Assembly: GCA_964633225.1 (NCBI GenBank)
Contig: CAZWFQ010000002.1
Coordinates: 62,001 to 126,000 of the forward strand
Direction of reading: 5' to 3'
DNA: 64,000 bases
Origin: JAKQIM01 sp964633225
GTDB taxonomy: Bacteria > Chloroflexota > Anaerolineae > Anaerolineales > UBA4823
The position numbers were made by a program, and so were the translations under genes. This document shows positions 9,621-17,975 of the stretch, in pieces (the first letter of the stretch is position 1; every line of letters starts with the position of its first letter). Below the pieces are notes generated by a model. That model ran no database searches. It saw only the letters and a program-made list of their open reading frames with translations, and was not told where the DNA came from.

Positions 9621-11225
9621 TCACCCCTTCAGAGCACGCAGCGCTGAGCGAATCTTTTCCCAATATCGCTGCACGGCGCTGGCGTGCACGTCTTCAACCG
9701 GGTGCTGACTGTAGCGCGCATCCACGAAGGCATCTGTCATCGCTTTGAGTGCATCGTCAACTTCTCCGCCTCCGTCTGCCAACTGGGCTTCGATCTGCTG
9801 GCTATATTCATAAGGCGTTTGCCAGGGCTTGCGCGGCAGGCCGCGCTCACTGCCACGCCGCACCAGGGCCAGGTAATAGAACAGCACCCGCTGGCGCGGG
9901 GTAAGGCGGCGCAAGCTCAAGAATTGGCGGCCTTCTGGCAGTGGACGCTTGCGGCGCAAGCCATCCAGGCGGCGCAAGCCAGCCTGGACCGCCTGCGGCA
10001 CCAACCCGACCCCCGTCCGCACCCGCTCTGTCAGCCAACGCCAGGCCTTAACCAACCAGGCCATGCCCGGCAGGCGGCGCAGTTTTCGTGTCAGCTCTCG
10101 ATTTTGACGGAAATAGGTGTAAAAAGCATAGACCACTACACCAACCACCAGCACCCAAAAAACAATCGAACGCAGCACTTCTAACCATGGGGCTGGGGCT
10201 GCCGTGACTGGCGCCGGGTTTTGGGGGAAGAACTGCTGGACAGCGGTTATATCGGGCGTATTGACGGCTGTTCCGCCAAACAGGCTCATGATCCAAGAAA
10301 ATAGATAAAACACCGGCAGCAAGATCAGCATGATCAACGTATAGACCGCCATAAAAACCACGCTGAAAACGTAGCTTAGTGTTGGCAGCAGCCCAATGGT
10401 GTAGCGGGTAGGCAGGATAAAAGCCAGGAGCAGGATAACGCCCAGGAACAATAAACTGTACAGCACCCAGCGCCGGGCCATGCCATCGCTGACGGGTAAA
10501 TGCTGCCAGGCCCAGGCTGCCCGCCGCACAGATAACTGAGCCAGGCTGAGCAGCGCCAACCCCAACAAGAAATACACCAGCACGTGCAGCATACCACCCT
10601 TAGCCGGCGGTGTGCCTCCATATAATGCAGTAAGATCCATGCGCACCAGCGCCATGCAAAATACCATGCCCACGCCCACCCCAAAAATCCGGTTAGCAAG
10701 GCGTTGTTGGGTCGTCCCCCGGTTGCTGGATGCCTGATCCAGGCTTTCAGCCTGCAAAATCAACTCATCCCCTTCCAGGCTAACCAGGTCATCAGCATAA
10801 TTGGTGCTGACCATCCACACCAACAGCACCACCAGCAGGCTGAGCAAATATTGCGCATCTAAAAAGGTGCCGAAAAAATCACCCCACCACAATGGCAGAT
10901 CGGCCTGAAGCCGCTCGAACCCTTGCCACGCGTAAATGGCGGCCTTCAAGCCCACCATCACCACCACCAACTCCACCAAACGGTAGACGATTACCGGCGT
11001 ATCCAGATCAGCCGTACGGCGCAGGCGGCGCTGGCTGAAGATGGCCTCCAGCGAGACAATGAAGCAGACCCAGGGCAAAAAGCCCCCCTGCCAACCTGGC
11101 TGTAACCGCTGGCCCAAAGATAAAGCCGTCACACCCAGGCAAGCCATCATGGCAGCCACAAACAATTCAGCAATTAAGTTCGACAGGCGCTCATTGCTGC
11201 GAAACGATTCGATCAGGCTGTTCAT
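9621..11225 (-). CDS. Polytopic membrane protein with C-terminal DUF4129 domain
   Basis: A 534-residue protein with about nine hydrophobic helices from residue 15 to ~365, then a basic linker and a C-terminal cytoplasmic DUF4129 domain (about 430-530; LTPRQRVLFYYLALVRRGSE ... WQTPYEYSQQI). DUF4129 is commonly found at the C-terminus of TgpA-like transglutaminases or as a separate protein in MoxR-DUF58-transglutaminase operons. Here no transglutaminase core (Cys-His-Asp) is seen in the protein or its neighbours. It starts directly after the DUF58 stop (TAG then ATG), so translation is coupled. It is probably a membrane component of the MoxR system; the molecular role is unknown. Confidence 0.82.
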   Translation of the reverse strand: MNSLIESFRSNERLSNLIAELFVAAMMACLGVTALSLGQRLQPGWQGGFLPWVCFIVSLEAIFSQRRLRRTADLDTPVIVYRLVELVVVMVGLKAAIYAWQGFERLQADLPLWWGDFFGTFLDAQYLLSLLVVLLVWMVSTNYADDLVSLEGDELILQAESLDQASSNRGTTQQRLANRIFGVGVGMVFCMALVRMDLTALYGGTPPAKGGMLHVLVYFLLGLALLSLAQLSVRRAAWAWQHLPVSDGMARRWVLYSLLFLGVILLLAFILPTRYTIGLLPTLSYVFSVVFMAVYTLIMLILLPVFYLFSWIMSLFGGTAVNTPDITAVQQFFPQNPAPVTAAPAPWLEVLRSIVFWVLVVGVVVYAFYTYFRQNRELTRKLRRLPGMAWLVKAWRWLTERVRTGVGLVPQAVQAGLRRLDGLRRKRPLPEGRQFLSLRRLTPRQRVLFYYLALVRRGSERGLPRKPWQTPYEYSQQIEAQLADGGGEVDDALKAMTDAFVDARYSQHPVEDVHASAVQRYWEKIRSALRALKG

Positions 11226-12428
11226 CTACTGCCTCCAGGCATCCAATTCCAGCTCGTTCCGGAAATGGTGAACCGGGAAACCGAATTGCTCGCCCAGGGC
11301 CTTGATCTCGCCCAGGCTGTGGGCGGGCGTTTTTCCCGAACCCAACAAGGATTGTCCAGCCAGGATCAAAACCAGGTTCAGACCAGCCCTGCGCAGACGA
11401 AAAAGCTCGTCAAACAGGCGATCATCGGCCCGACCGGTGATCATCACCAGGGTTGTGCCCCAAGGCAACAAGGCGCTCTCGCGATTGAGCAGATCTGCCA
11501 GGGGGTCCGTTTCTATCGTTTCCACACGCGCCAGCACATCCAGCAGGCGCATCAGGTGGGCGCGGCCCTTGCGCACAGGCACCGGCCGAAAAGAACAGCC
11601 CTTTCCCACGGCATCAACAGACAAAGGATCCATCCCATTGGTCAACAGGCCTACCATTTGTCTCTGCCCTATGACCCAATTGGCCAGGGAAGCCGCAATG
11701 ATCACAGCCAGCTCGGTGGCATCGCGCCAGGCATGCGGATCATATTCCGCGGTATTCATATTTAAGGCCAACATGGTAGATAATGAAATGGAAGGCTCAT
11801 ACTGCTTGACTTGCAAACGTCCGGTGGCAGCGGTTGCCTTCCAGTCCACGCGCCGCAGCGAATCGCCAGCCGTATAATCGCGCTTGCCGAAGACACGGGT
11901 GGGGTCTTCGTAGAGCGGTTGGGTGTGGCGCAGCGTGCCCATTGGCGAGTGGGATGGCAGCTTGAGGTTGCTGAATTGGATAATGCGCGGGTAAACGACA
12001 ATGTGGTCCGCAGCGCTCTGCCAACGTTGTTCACCCCCCAGGCCCAAGAGATCACCTGTGGCGGCGAACAACGGCCCCAAGGTGTAATAGCCGCGCTTAC
12101 GAGCCTTCATGGTGTAATCAAAATGGGCCTGGCCGCGCGGCCCCATGCTGATCACCTGTTGCATGGGGTTGGGCGGGGCCAATTCCACCGGCACACTTTC
12201 TTGCAGCCGCAGCCAGATCAAAGGCAGCCAGCCTGTGTTGCGCAGGTGCAGCCGCACAGGCACCTCTTCACCCGAAAAGGCACGCGGCACGAACTCGCGC
12301 TGTGCCGACAAACGGCGTACGGCCTGCCCGCTCCAAAGGCGCCCAATCAGATACGCTCCGGCTAATAAATACACGACCGTAAAGACAACATCATCGCGCG
12401 CCAGGATCGCCACAAGAAAGAGCAGCAC
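11226..12428 (-). CDS. DUF58 domain-containing membrane protein
   Basis: A 400-residue protein with one or two N-terminal hydrophobic helices, an Ig-like segment, and the DUF58 hallmark (KRDYTAGDSLRRVDWKATAA at about residues 184-203, then GRLQVKQYEP). After it comes a VWA-like fold without a complete metal motif. DUF58 proteins are regular partners of MoxR ATPases. The GTG at 12428 has no good ribosome-binding site. The frame stays open upstream past the end of the MoxR gene, where a GGAG (12459-12462) occurs, so a non-ATG start slightly further upstream is possible. Confidence 0.85.
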   Translation of the reverse strand: MLLFLVAILARDDVVFTVVYLLAGAYLIGRLWSGQAVRRLSAQREFVPRAFSGEEVPVRLHLRNTGWLPLIWLRLQESVPVELAPPNPMQQVISMGPRGQAHFDYTMKARKRGYYTLGPLFAATGDLLGLGGEQRWQSAADHIVVYPRIIQFSNLKLPSHSPMGTLRHTQPLYEDPTRVFGKRDYTAGDSLRRVDWKATAATGRLQVKQYEPSISLSTMLALNMNTAEYDPHAWRDATELAVIIAASLANWVIGQRQMVGLLTNGMDPLSVDAVGKGCSFRPVPVRKGRAHLMRLLDVLARVETIETDPLADLLNRESALLPWGTTLVMITGRADDRLFDELFRLRRAGLNLVLILAGQSLLGSGKTPAHSLGEIKALGEQFGFPVHHFRNELELDAWRQ

Positions 12429-12453
12429 CAGGACAATCAGGTGACTTTCGATA

Positions 12454-13419
12454 TCAAGCTCCGTTACTGTTGGGTGTGCCCAATTCCAGAGGAACAGACT
12501 TCAACAGGTCATCCAACACGCTGTGCGCCGTACGGCCGCGCAGTTCTGATTCAGGTTTTAAGATCAGGCGGTGTGCCAACGTGGGCAGGGCCAGGTATTT
12601 AACATCCTCTGGCAAAACGTGATCACGCCCACGCAAAGCCGCCAGGGCCTGGGCGGTTTTGAATAGCGCCAGGCTGGCGCGTGGGCTGGCCCCCAACAGC
12701 AAGTCGGGATGGCCGCGGGTGGCATTCACCAGGCGCACCACATAATCCTGCAGGGTCTCGTCAACATGAATATCCCACACCACGCGCTGGAAATCCAGCA
12801 GGCCTTGCCCCTCCACCACCTGATCCAAATGGGTGATCGGATGCTCGCGGCGCAAATTGGATAAGAGCTGCTTTTCGTCCACCACAGATGGATAGCCCAT
12901 CGAAATCCGCATCAGAAAGCGGTCCAACTGAGCTTCGGGCAAGGGGAAAGTACCTTCGTACTCAATCGGGTTTTGCGTAGCCATGACCAGGAAAGGGCGC
13001 GGCAGAGGGCGCGTGACGCCATCTACGCTGACCTGCTGTTCTTGCATGGCTTCTAGCAAGGCCGATTGGGTGCGCGGTGTGGCGCGGTTGATCTCATCCA
13101 CCAGCAAGACGTTCACAAAAATTGGACCAGGCCGGAACTCAAACTGACCGCTGTGTTGGTTATAGACCGAAACACCCGTCACGTCATTGGGCAGCAGATC
13201 GGGGGTGCACTGCAAGCGCTTAAACTCCCCCCCCATACTGAGTGCCATGGCGCGCGCCAGCATAGTCTTACCGACCCCGGGCACATCCTCCACCAGAACG
13301 TGCCCTTCGCAAAGCAGTGCTGCCATGAACAGTTCAATCGCCGGGCGCTTCCCTACGATCACACGTTCCACATTCTCGATCACCGTATCGGCAAAAGATT
13401 GGATTGCTTGAACATCCAT
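12454..13419 (-). CDS. MoxR-family AAA+ ATPase
   Basis: A 321-residue AAA+ ATPase. Walker A is VPGVGKT (residues ~43-49), Walker B is VLLVDEINRATP, sensor 1 lies in VMATQNPIEYEG, and the sensor 2 arginine region is GASPRASLAL. MoxR proteins act as chaperone-like ATPases that activate or insert metals into partner proteins, usually VWA proteins. In this window it is followed by DUF58 and DUF4129 genes, the standard arrangement. The ATG is well supported by AAGGAG upstream, located in the last codons of the preceding GH127 gene (4-bp gap). Confidence 0.93.
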   Translation of the reverse strand: MDVQAIQSFADTVIENVERVIVGKRPAIELFMAALLCEGHVLVEDVPGVGKTMLARAMALSMGGEFKRLQCTPDLLPNDVTGVSVYNQHSGQFEFRPGPIFVNVLLVDEINRATPRTQSALLEAMQEQQVSVDGVTRPLPRPFLVMATQNPIEYEGTFPLPEAQLDRFLMRISMGYPSVVDEKQLLSNLRREHPITHLDQVVEGQGLLDFQRVVWDIHVDETLQDYVVRLVNATRGHPDLLLGASPRASLALFKTAQALAALRGRDHVLPEDVKYLALPTLAHRLILKPESELRGRTAHSVLDDLLKSVPLELGTPNSNGA

Positions 13420-13423
13420 CGTT

Positions 13424-15421
13424 TTATAGCTCCTTTTTTAACCACACCTGCATGGCCCAGTGATGAGGGGCGGCGGCTGGGGCTCGGTTGGCCCAGGCAT
13501 AGTACGGCACAGCAGTCAACTCAATGGGAGTGGATATGCCCGGCCCCACATGCTCTAAAGACGCCCGCCGGCACAAGAGCCCCTGCCAGGACGCATGCGG
13601 CGGCTCGACCTTCCCCGGCATGCGCAAGACGGTCACCCCGCCTAAGAGGCCCGGTTCATTCCGCACCGCGGGCAGAACAGCCGCGTTGACGGCGACATCT
13701 TGCAACCTGGCCCCCGGATAGGCTGACCAATCTCCTTGATCCACCGCCTCCAGACAGTATAGCAGTGGGCCACGCCCCAAGGCCACACGCCCAGTATTCT
13801 CCAGTGCATAGGGATGGCTCTCCAGCCAATAAGGCGGCATTCCCAATTCCAGCTCGATCACATCACCAGGCTGCCATACGCGCCGCATCTCAACATACGT
13901 GCCCGGCGTCAGGTCGGATTCCCATTGGTGCCCATTCAAGCACAGCCTTGCCTCTCCGGGCAGCAGCCATCCTGGCAGGCGCAGGAAGAGGCTGAATGGC
14001 TCTACCAGGCCTTCTGCAGGTTGAACTTCTAATCGAATGCGTCCATCCCAGGGATAACGCGTCTCCTGGCATACTTTGACAGTCTGCTCAGGCCTGCCGG
14101 GCAGGTTGGCCACGGCTTCACCCTGACCATATAAGTGCACCCACAACCCCTCAGCCGATGTGCTGTAGAAATAAGCCGGCACGGCTGCCAGGAAGCGCAC
14201 CAGGTTGGTTGGGCAGCAAGCACAGTCAAACCAGGGCTGGCGCCGGTGCCAGCCGGCATCATCGTAACCGCCCGTGTCTGCCAGGAGATTTTCATAAAAA
14301 TAGGATTGACCATCCAGACCAATGCCCGGCAAGACAGCGTTGTAAAGTGTCCATTCCAGGGCATCGGCATAACGCGCTCGCTCCGCTTGCAAGTGATCGC
14401 GCCAGGCCAGCATGCGGCTCACCCACATGATCCCGCCAATGGCAGCACAGCTTTCGGCATAGGCGCGCCCATTTGGGAGTTCATAGGCCGCGCCGAAAGC
14501 CTCGCCTTCGTGCCGGGAACCCAGCCCGCCGCTGATATAGGTTTGGGTGGCAGCCATCTCTTGCCACAGCCGCTCAAGTGCCTGGCGCAGCACCAGGTCT
14601 TCAGTCTCGGCATATACATCTGCGGCAGCCGCGCACAGGTACATTGCCCGCACAGCATGCCCTTCCAGCCGCCCTAACTCGCGCAGTGGCACACGGTCTA
14701 GATAATATGCTCGCCCGCCCAGCAAACCGTGCCCGCGCTGAGCGATGAAATGTTGAGCAAGCTCCAGATACGTGCGCCGCCTGGTCTGGCGGTAAAGCTC
14801 TACCAGGGCCACCTCAATCTCGGGGTGCCCGCAAATCCCAGCCCGCTTGCCGGGCCCAAATACCCGGTCAATATGATCTGCAAACCTCGTGGCTACACGC
14901 AAAAGCGTGCGGTTGCCCGTGCTGCGCCGCAATGCCACCCCCGCCTGGATCAAATGCCCGGCGCAATACATCTCATGCATATCGCGCAGGTTGCTCCAGC
15001 GTTGACCGGCGCGGCTGCCCGTGTAATAGGTATCCAGGTAGCCATCCGATCCTTGGGCCGCTGCAATCCACCTCACCACCTGCTGCACTTGCCCCGCCAG
15101 CTCTTTGGTTGGAGCCGGATCTACCAACGCCAGGCCCCAGGCAGCCCCCTCCAACCATTTGTAAACATCCGAATCGTTGAAACAATAACCCTGGAAGCTT
15201 CCGCCCGGGAAAGTTGACGAACCCGCTGCCCGGCGGAAGTTTTCCAAACGGCCCGTTTCCTCCAGGAAACGATACTGCGTCGGCAAGGTGACCTGCTGGA
15301 TACGCTCCAGCCAGCTCGCCCAAAAGCCACCCTTCAAGCACAGCGATGAGATGGGCAGTTGGTGCAAGTTTACCGCGGGGCTGCGTTGCAAATCTACGAG
15401 CGCGGGCTGCTTCTCGGTCAT
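13424..15421 (-). CDS. GH127 beta-L-arabinofuranosidase-like glycoside hydrolase
   Basis: A 665-residue protein of the DUF1680/GH127 family, retaining enzymes with a catalytic cysteine held by zinc. Numbered from the ATG at 15421, the zinc/nucleophile set is Glu323 and Cys325 (AYAESCAAIGG) and Cys402 and Cys403 (WFDCACCPTNLVRF). The 79-residue spacing between them equals that in Bifidobacterium HypBA1, and the general acid/base Glu lies in RHEGEAFG (about residue 307). The (alpha/alpha)6 barrel is complete and C-terminal beta domains follow. No signal peptide is visible, so it probably works in the cytoplasm on arabinose-containing oligosaccharides taken up elsewhere. A GTG lies two codons upstream; the ATG is preferred, though neither has a strong ribosome-binding site. 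Confidence 0.88.
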   Translation of the reverse strand: MTEKQPALVDLQRSPAVNLHQLPISSLCLKGGFWASWLERIQQVTLPTQYRFLEETGRLENFRRAAGSSTFPGGSFQGYCFNDSDVYKWLEGAAWGLALVDPAPTKELAGQVQQVVRWIAAAQGSDGYLDTYYTGSRAGQRWSNLRDMHEMYCAGHLIQAGVALRRSTGNRTLLRVATRFADHIDRVFGPGKRAGICGHPEIEVALVELYRQTRRRTYLELAQHFIAQRGHGLLGGRAYYLDRVPLRELGRLEGHAVRAMYLCAAAADVYAETEDLVLRQALERLWQEMAATQTYISGGLGSRHEGEAFGAAYELPNGRAYAESCAAIGGIMWVSRMLAWRDHLQAERARYADALEWTLYNAVLPGIGLDGQSYFYENLLADTGGYDDAGWHRRQPWFDCACCPTNLVRFLAAVPAYFYSTSAEGLWVHLYGQGEAVANLPGRPEQTVKVCQETRYPWDGRIRLEVQPAEGLVEPFSLFLRLPGWLLPGEARLCLNGHQWESDLTPGTYVEMRRVWQPGDVIELELGMPPYWLESHPYALENTGRVALGRGPLLYCLEAVDQGDWSAYPGARLQDVAVNAAVLPAVRNEPGLLGGVTVLRMPGKVEPPHASWQGLLCRRASLEHVGPGISTPIELTAVPYYAWANRAPAAAPHHWAMQVWLKKEL

Positions 15422-15437
15422 GGTCACATCGCCCGGA

Positions 15438-16184
15438 TTAATGATCAGCCAATTGGATCAGCGATGGTTGGCTCATCCCATCCGGGTCAGCATACACGCC
15501 GCGGTACTGAGGCGGCATCAACGCCGCCACCTGGTACATCAACTCGTCGGCGATACGCTGGCGCACCTGTTGGCTTGTGCCATGCAGCCCAGGAGTCAAA
15601 GTCCATAATTGGCCCACTGAAAAATGAACATCGGTACGGCGTAAGCGGCGGAAATTATCGTGGAAAGATTCGACGCCATAAATGGCCATCGGCAGCAGTG
15701 CCGCCCCACTGTGTTGTGCCAGCAGCGAAACACCCGGATGGGCACGCTGCAGGCAGCCATTCCCACTGCGAGTACCCTCGGGTAAGATCATCAACAGCTT
15801 CCCCTGGTCCAGGGCATCCAGCCCCTGGCGCATGGCGTGGATATCCGCCTGGCCGCGTCGCAGCGGAATTGCACCCCACAAGTCGAATAAGAAGGCCACA
15901 AAGGGCGAATTCCAGGTTTCCGTCTTGGCATAACCGGTTAGGGGACGCGGTCGGAGCGAGGTGTAATAGAGCGGAGCATCTAGAAAGTTGATATGGTTGG
16001 CTACCAGGATCACCGGTCCCTGGTACGGCACGCGTGCCAATTCATCGGTATGCACTTTGCAAAGGGTGCGCGTCAATGCACGAACCATTCCTGTAACCAG
16101 GTGATAAACCAGACCTGGTCGCCCACCCTTGATTCTCCCCTGAAGCGCGATGTAACGCAAGGTGCCGTTCAGGAAACTGCTCAT
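15438..16184 (-). CDS. plsC: 1-acyl-sn-glycerol-3-phosphate acyltransferase (PlsC family)
   Basis: A 248-residue acyltransferase. Motif I is NHINFLD (HX4D; H64, D69) and motif III is PEGTRSG (residues 135-141); both are diagnostic of the glycerophosphate acyltransferase superfamily. It would add the second acyl chain to lysophosphatidic acid at the membrane, in phospholipid synthesis. The start at 16184 (MSSFLNGTLRY) is chosen because it overlaps the lipid-kinase stop as ATGA and is preceded by GGGGGAAGGAAG. A longer version with 26 extra residues would lie inside the upstream gene. Coupling to a lipid kinase supports a role in lipid metabolism. Confidence 0.88.
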   Translation of the reverse strand: MSSFLNGTLRYIALQGRIKGGRPGLVYHLVTGMVRALTRTLCKVHTDELARVPYQGPVILVANHINFLDAPLYYTSLRPRPLTGYAKTETWNSPFVAFLFDLWGAIPLRRGQADIHAMRQGLDALDQGKLLMILPEGTRSGNGCLQRAHPGVSLLAQHSGAALLPMAIYGVESFHDNFRRLRRTDVHFSVGQLWTLTPGLHGTSQQVRQRIADELMYQVAALMPPQYRGVYADPDGMSQPSLIQLADH

Positions 16185-17164
16185 CTTCCTTCCCCCGGCA
16201 AGGAGAGTATCTGTAAGGCTTGTGGCAGCAGCTCTATTTTCAGCTCGCTCCCGGCAGTGCACAATGTTTCCCCATCAGCATGCGCCGGCAAGGTTCCTTG
16301 CAAGGCTCGGATGTGCAGGCTGCGAGCCCGCTTAATTTGGACATCGGGATGCGCTTCTTGCGTGCCTTTCATAAAACGTCCAATCAAACCCAGCAAACCC
16401 GGCCGGTTGACTGCACCTACCAGGCAGATATCATACAGGCCATCTTGCATCGATGACTGCGGCGCCATCTTGAACAAGCCGCCCATGCGCCATCCATTCA
16501 TGATGGAGATCATGATCGCCCGCTGCTCAAGTTGGAAGGCATCAGTTTCAATGCGCACCAATGGTGCATTGTGATACAACATGATCGTACGAAAAGCCGC
16601 CACCAGGTAAGTGGCAAAGCTGAATAAGCGATAGAAAGGGCTGCGATTTAGCTTGAGGGCCTCAAAGCCCACCACGGCGTCAAAGCCAATCCCTACGCCG
16701 TTGCCGAAATACAGGCCGTTGGGGTGCATTTCGCCCACCACCCGACCCACATCCAGGCTGTGCGGCTGGCAAGCCAGCAGGCGGTCCAGGCAGGCTGCCG
16801 GATCAGGTGAAGTGCCAGCTGCCAGCCCCAAACCCGCCGCAAAATCATTGCCCCGCCCCACCGGAATAATCCCCATGATACTCTGGCCTTCGCCATTCTG
16901 GCTGGCCTGGAGCAAGCCATTCAATACTTCGTTACTGGTGCCATCGCCGCCCACGGCAATTACCACCCGGCAACCAACCGCCGCAGCCTGGCGCGCCAAC
17001 TGCGTGGCATGCCCAGGGGCAGATGTCATCACCAGTTGATGGTTTAACTGCAAACGGCTTGCAGCCGCCTCAAGCAGTTGGAATGCCCGCTCACCGGCCC
17101 CGCGGCCAGCAATCGGATTGACAACAAATAGGTATTCACTTGGTTGAGTAATTAGGTTCACCAT
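16181..17164 (-). CDS. Diacylglycerol-kinase-like lipid kinase (YegS/BmrU family)
   Basis: A 327-residue kinase with the DAGK catalytic domain: NPIAGRG (16-22), the nucleotide-binding GGDGT (72-76), and PVGRGNDFA. The C-terminal beta-sandwich with HADGETL is also typical. The family phosphorylates diacylglycerol or related lipids (for example YegS, DgkB) or sphingosine-like bases. Together with the coupled PlsC gene it suggests recycling of diacylglycerol into phosphatidate. The start ATG follows the preceding stop by one base. Confidence 0.9.
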   Translation of the reverse strand: MVNLITQPSEYLFVVNPIAGRGAGERAFQLLEAAASRLQLNHQLVMTSAPGHATQLARQAAAVGCRVVIAVGGDGTSNEVLNGLLQASQNGEGQSIMGIIPVGRGNDFAAGLGLAAGTSPDPAACLDRLLACQPHSLDVGRVVGEMHPNGLYFGNGVGIGFDAVVGFEALKLNRSPFYRLFSFATYLVAAFRTIMLYHNAPLVRIETDAFQLEQRAIMISIMNGWRMGGLFKMAPQSSMQDGLYDICLVGAVNRPGLLGLIGRFMKGTQEAHPDVQIKRARSLHIRALQGTLPAHADGETLCTAGSELKIELLPQALQILSLPGEGR

Positions 17165-17165
17165 A

Positions 17166-17933
17166 TTATGGACAAGGTTGCGGCATGTTGCCGTAGTTGA
17201 AAACCAGCACCGGCGTATCTCTCAATTGTAGGATTTCCCCAGTGGTTTGCAAACACTGCCCTGTCTTGTCCTGTGTCCACACCACATCGTAGGTGATCCA
17301 ATAGAAAGCAGATTGTGCATCCGAAAAAACAACAATAAAGCCGGTCGTTAAAGGTTGAATGTACAGCACTTCCCCGCGCACACAAAGGGTTTGGCCGACA
17401 TTGGCAGACGTGATTGTGGTTGCCTCCACACAGCCAGATGAATCAATGGTTGGAGATGGCGCTATGGTTGATGTTTCTGTAGGACCTCCTGCTGCACCGA
17501 TCGGTGCACTGGTGGGAGTAGGCGTAACTGGACGGCGAGTAGCTGTTAGACGAGGAGAAGTGGCAGTGGGTGTTATCGAAACAACCGCTGCGGGCTCAGG
17601 GGTGGTCGGTTTGGGCGTAAACGTGGCCGTGGGGGCGGCGTCTGCAAGGCGCGCCAAGGCACTTTCGAGCGCGGGGCGCCCTGGCCCAAAGAACACCAGC
17701 CACACAAGTGCCAAGAGCAAGATAAGCGCCCCGATGCCAATCAAACGCTGGCGGCTGAACCAATTTGCCAGGGTTGGATGTGAGGCGGCTAGCTTGGCCT
17801 GGCTGGTGAACAGCCAATCTTCCCGCTGCTCAGGCACACCTAAACCTGGCTGAACAGCCTCCCCGGCAGTCTCAGACTTTGCAAGGGCTTCACGCTCGGG
17901 TTTCGAGGCTGTTCGACGAAGCTTGTTGAACAT
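17166..17933 (-). CDS. Single-pass membrane protein with Thr/Pro-rich stalk, unknown function
   Basis: A 255-residue protein not recognised as a named family. Residues 1-85 are cytoplasmic and charged. A helix (IGIGALILLLALVWLVFFG) spans the membrane. A stalk rich in Thr, Pro and Ser (TPKPTTPEPAAVVSITPT) follows, as is common in Chloroflexota surface proteins. The ~85-residue C-terminal domain has four cysteines (SGCVEATT, GQTLCVRGEV, TGQCLQTTGEI, MPQPCP) and alternating beta strands compatible with a small OB-like barrel; the two GE-containing strands could be a repeat. It probably displays this domain outside the cell. It lies between the protease and the lipid kinase in the same transcription direction. 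There is no clear ribosome-binding site. Confidence 0.7.
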   Translation of the reverse strand: MFNKLRRTASKPEREALAKSETAGEAVQPGLGVPEQREDWLFTSQAKLAASHPTLANWFSRQRLIGIGALILLLALVWLVFFGPGRPALESALARLADAAPTATFTPKPTTPEPAAVVSITPTATSPRLTATRRPVTPTPTSAPIGAAGGPTETSTIAPSPTIDSSGCVEATTITSANVGQTLCVRGEVLYIQPLTTGFIVVFSDAQSAFYWITYDVVWTQDKTGQCLQTTGEILQLRDTPVLVFNYGNMPQPCP

Positions 17934-17975
17934 GCCATAAGTATATCTTAATTCCCAGAAATAATGACTTCCGTG

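Noticed and set aside
14135..14677. 180-codon plus-strand open frame opposite the GH127 gene
   Set aside because: Antisense shadow of a clearly coding, motif-bearing gene; low-complexity, no domain.
17520..17660. Possible short DNA repeat in the Thr/Pro stalk region
   Set aside because: The pattern follows the repeated codons of a low-complexity stalk; no exact tandem unit is seen.
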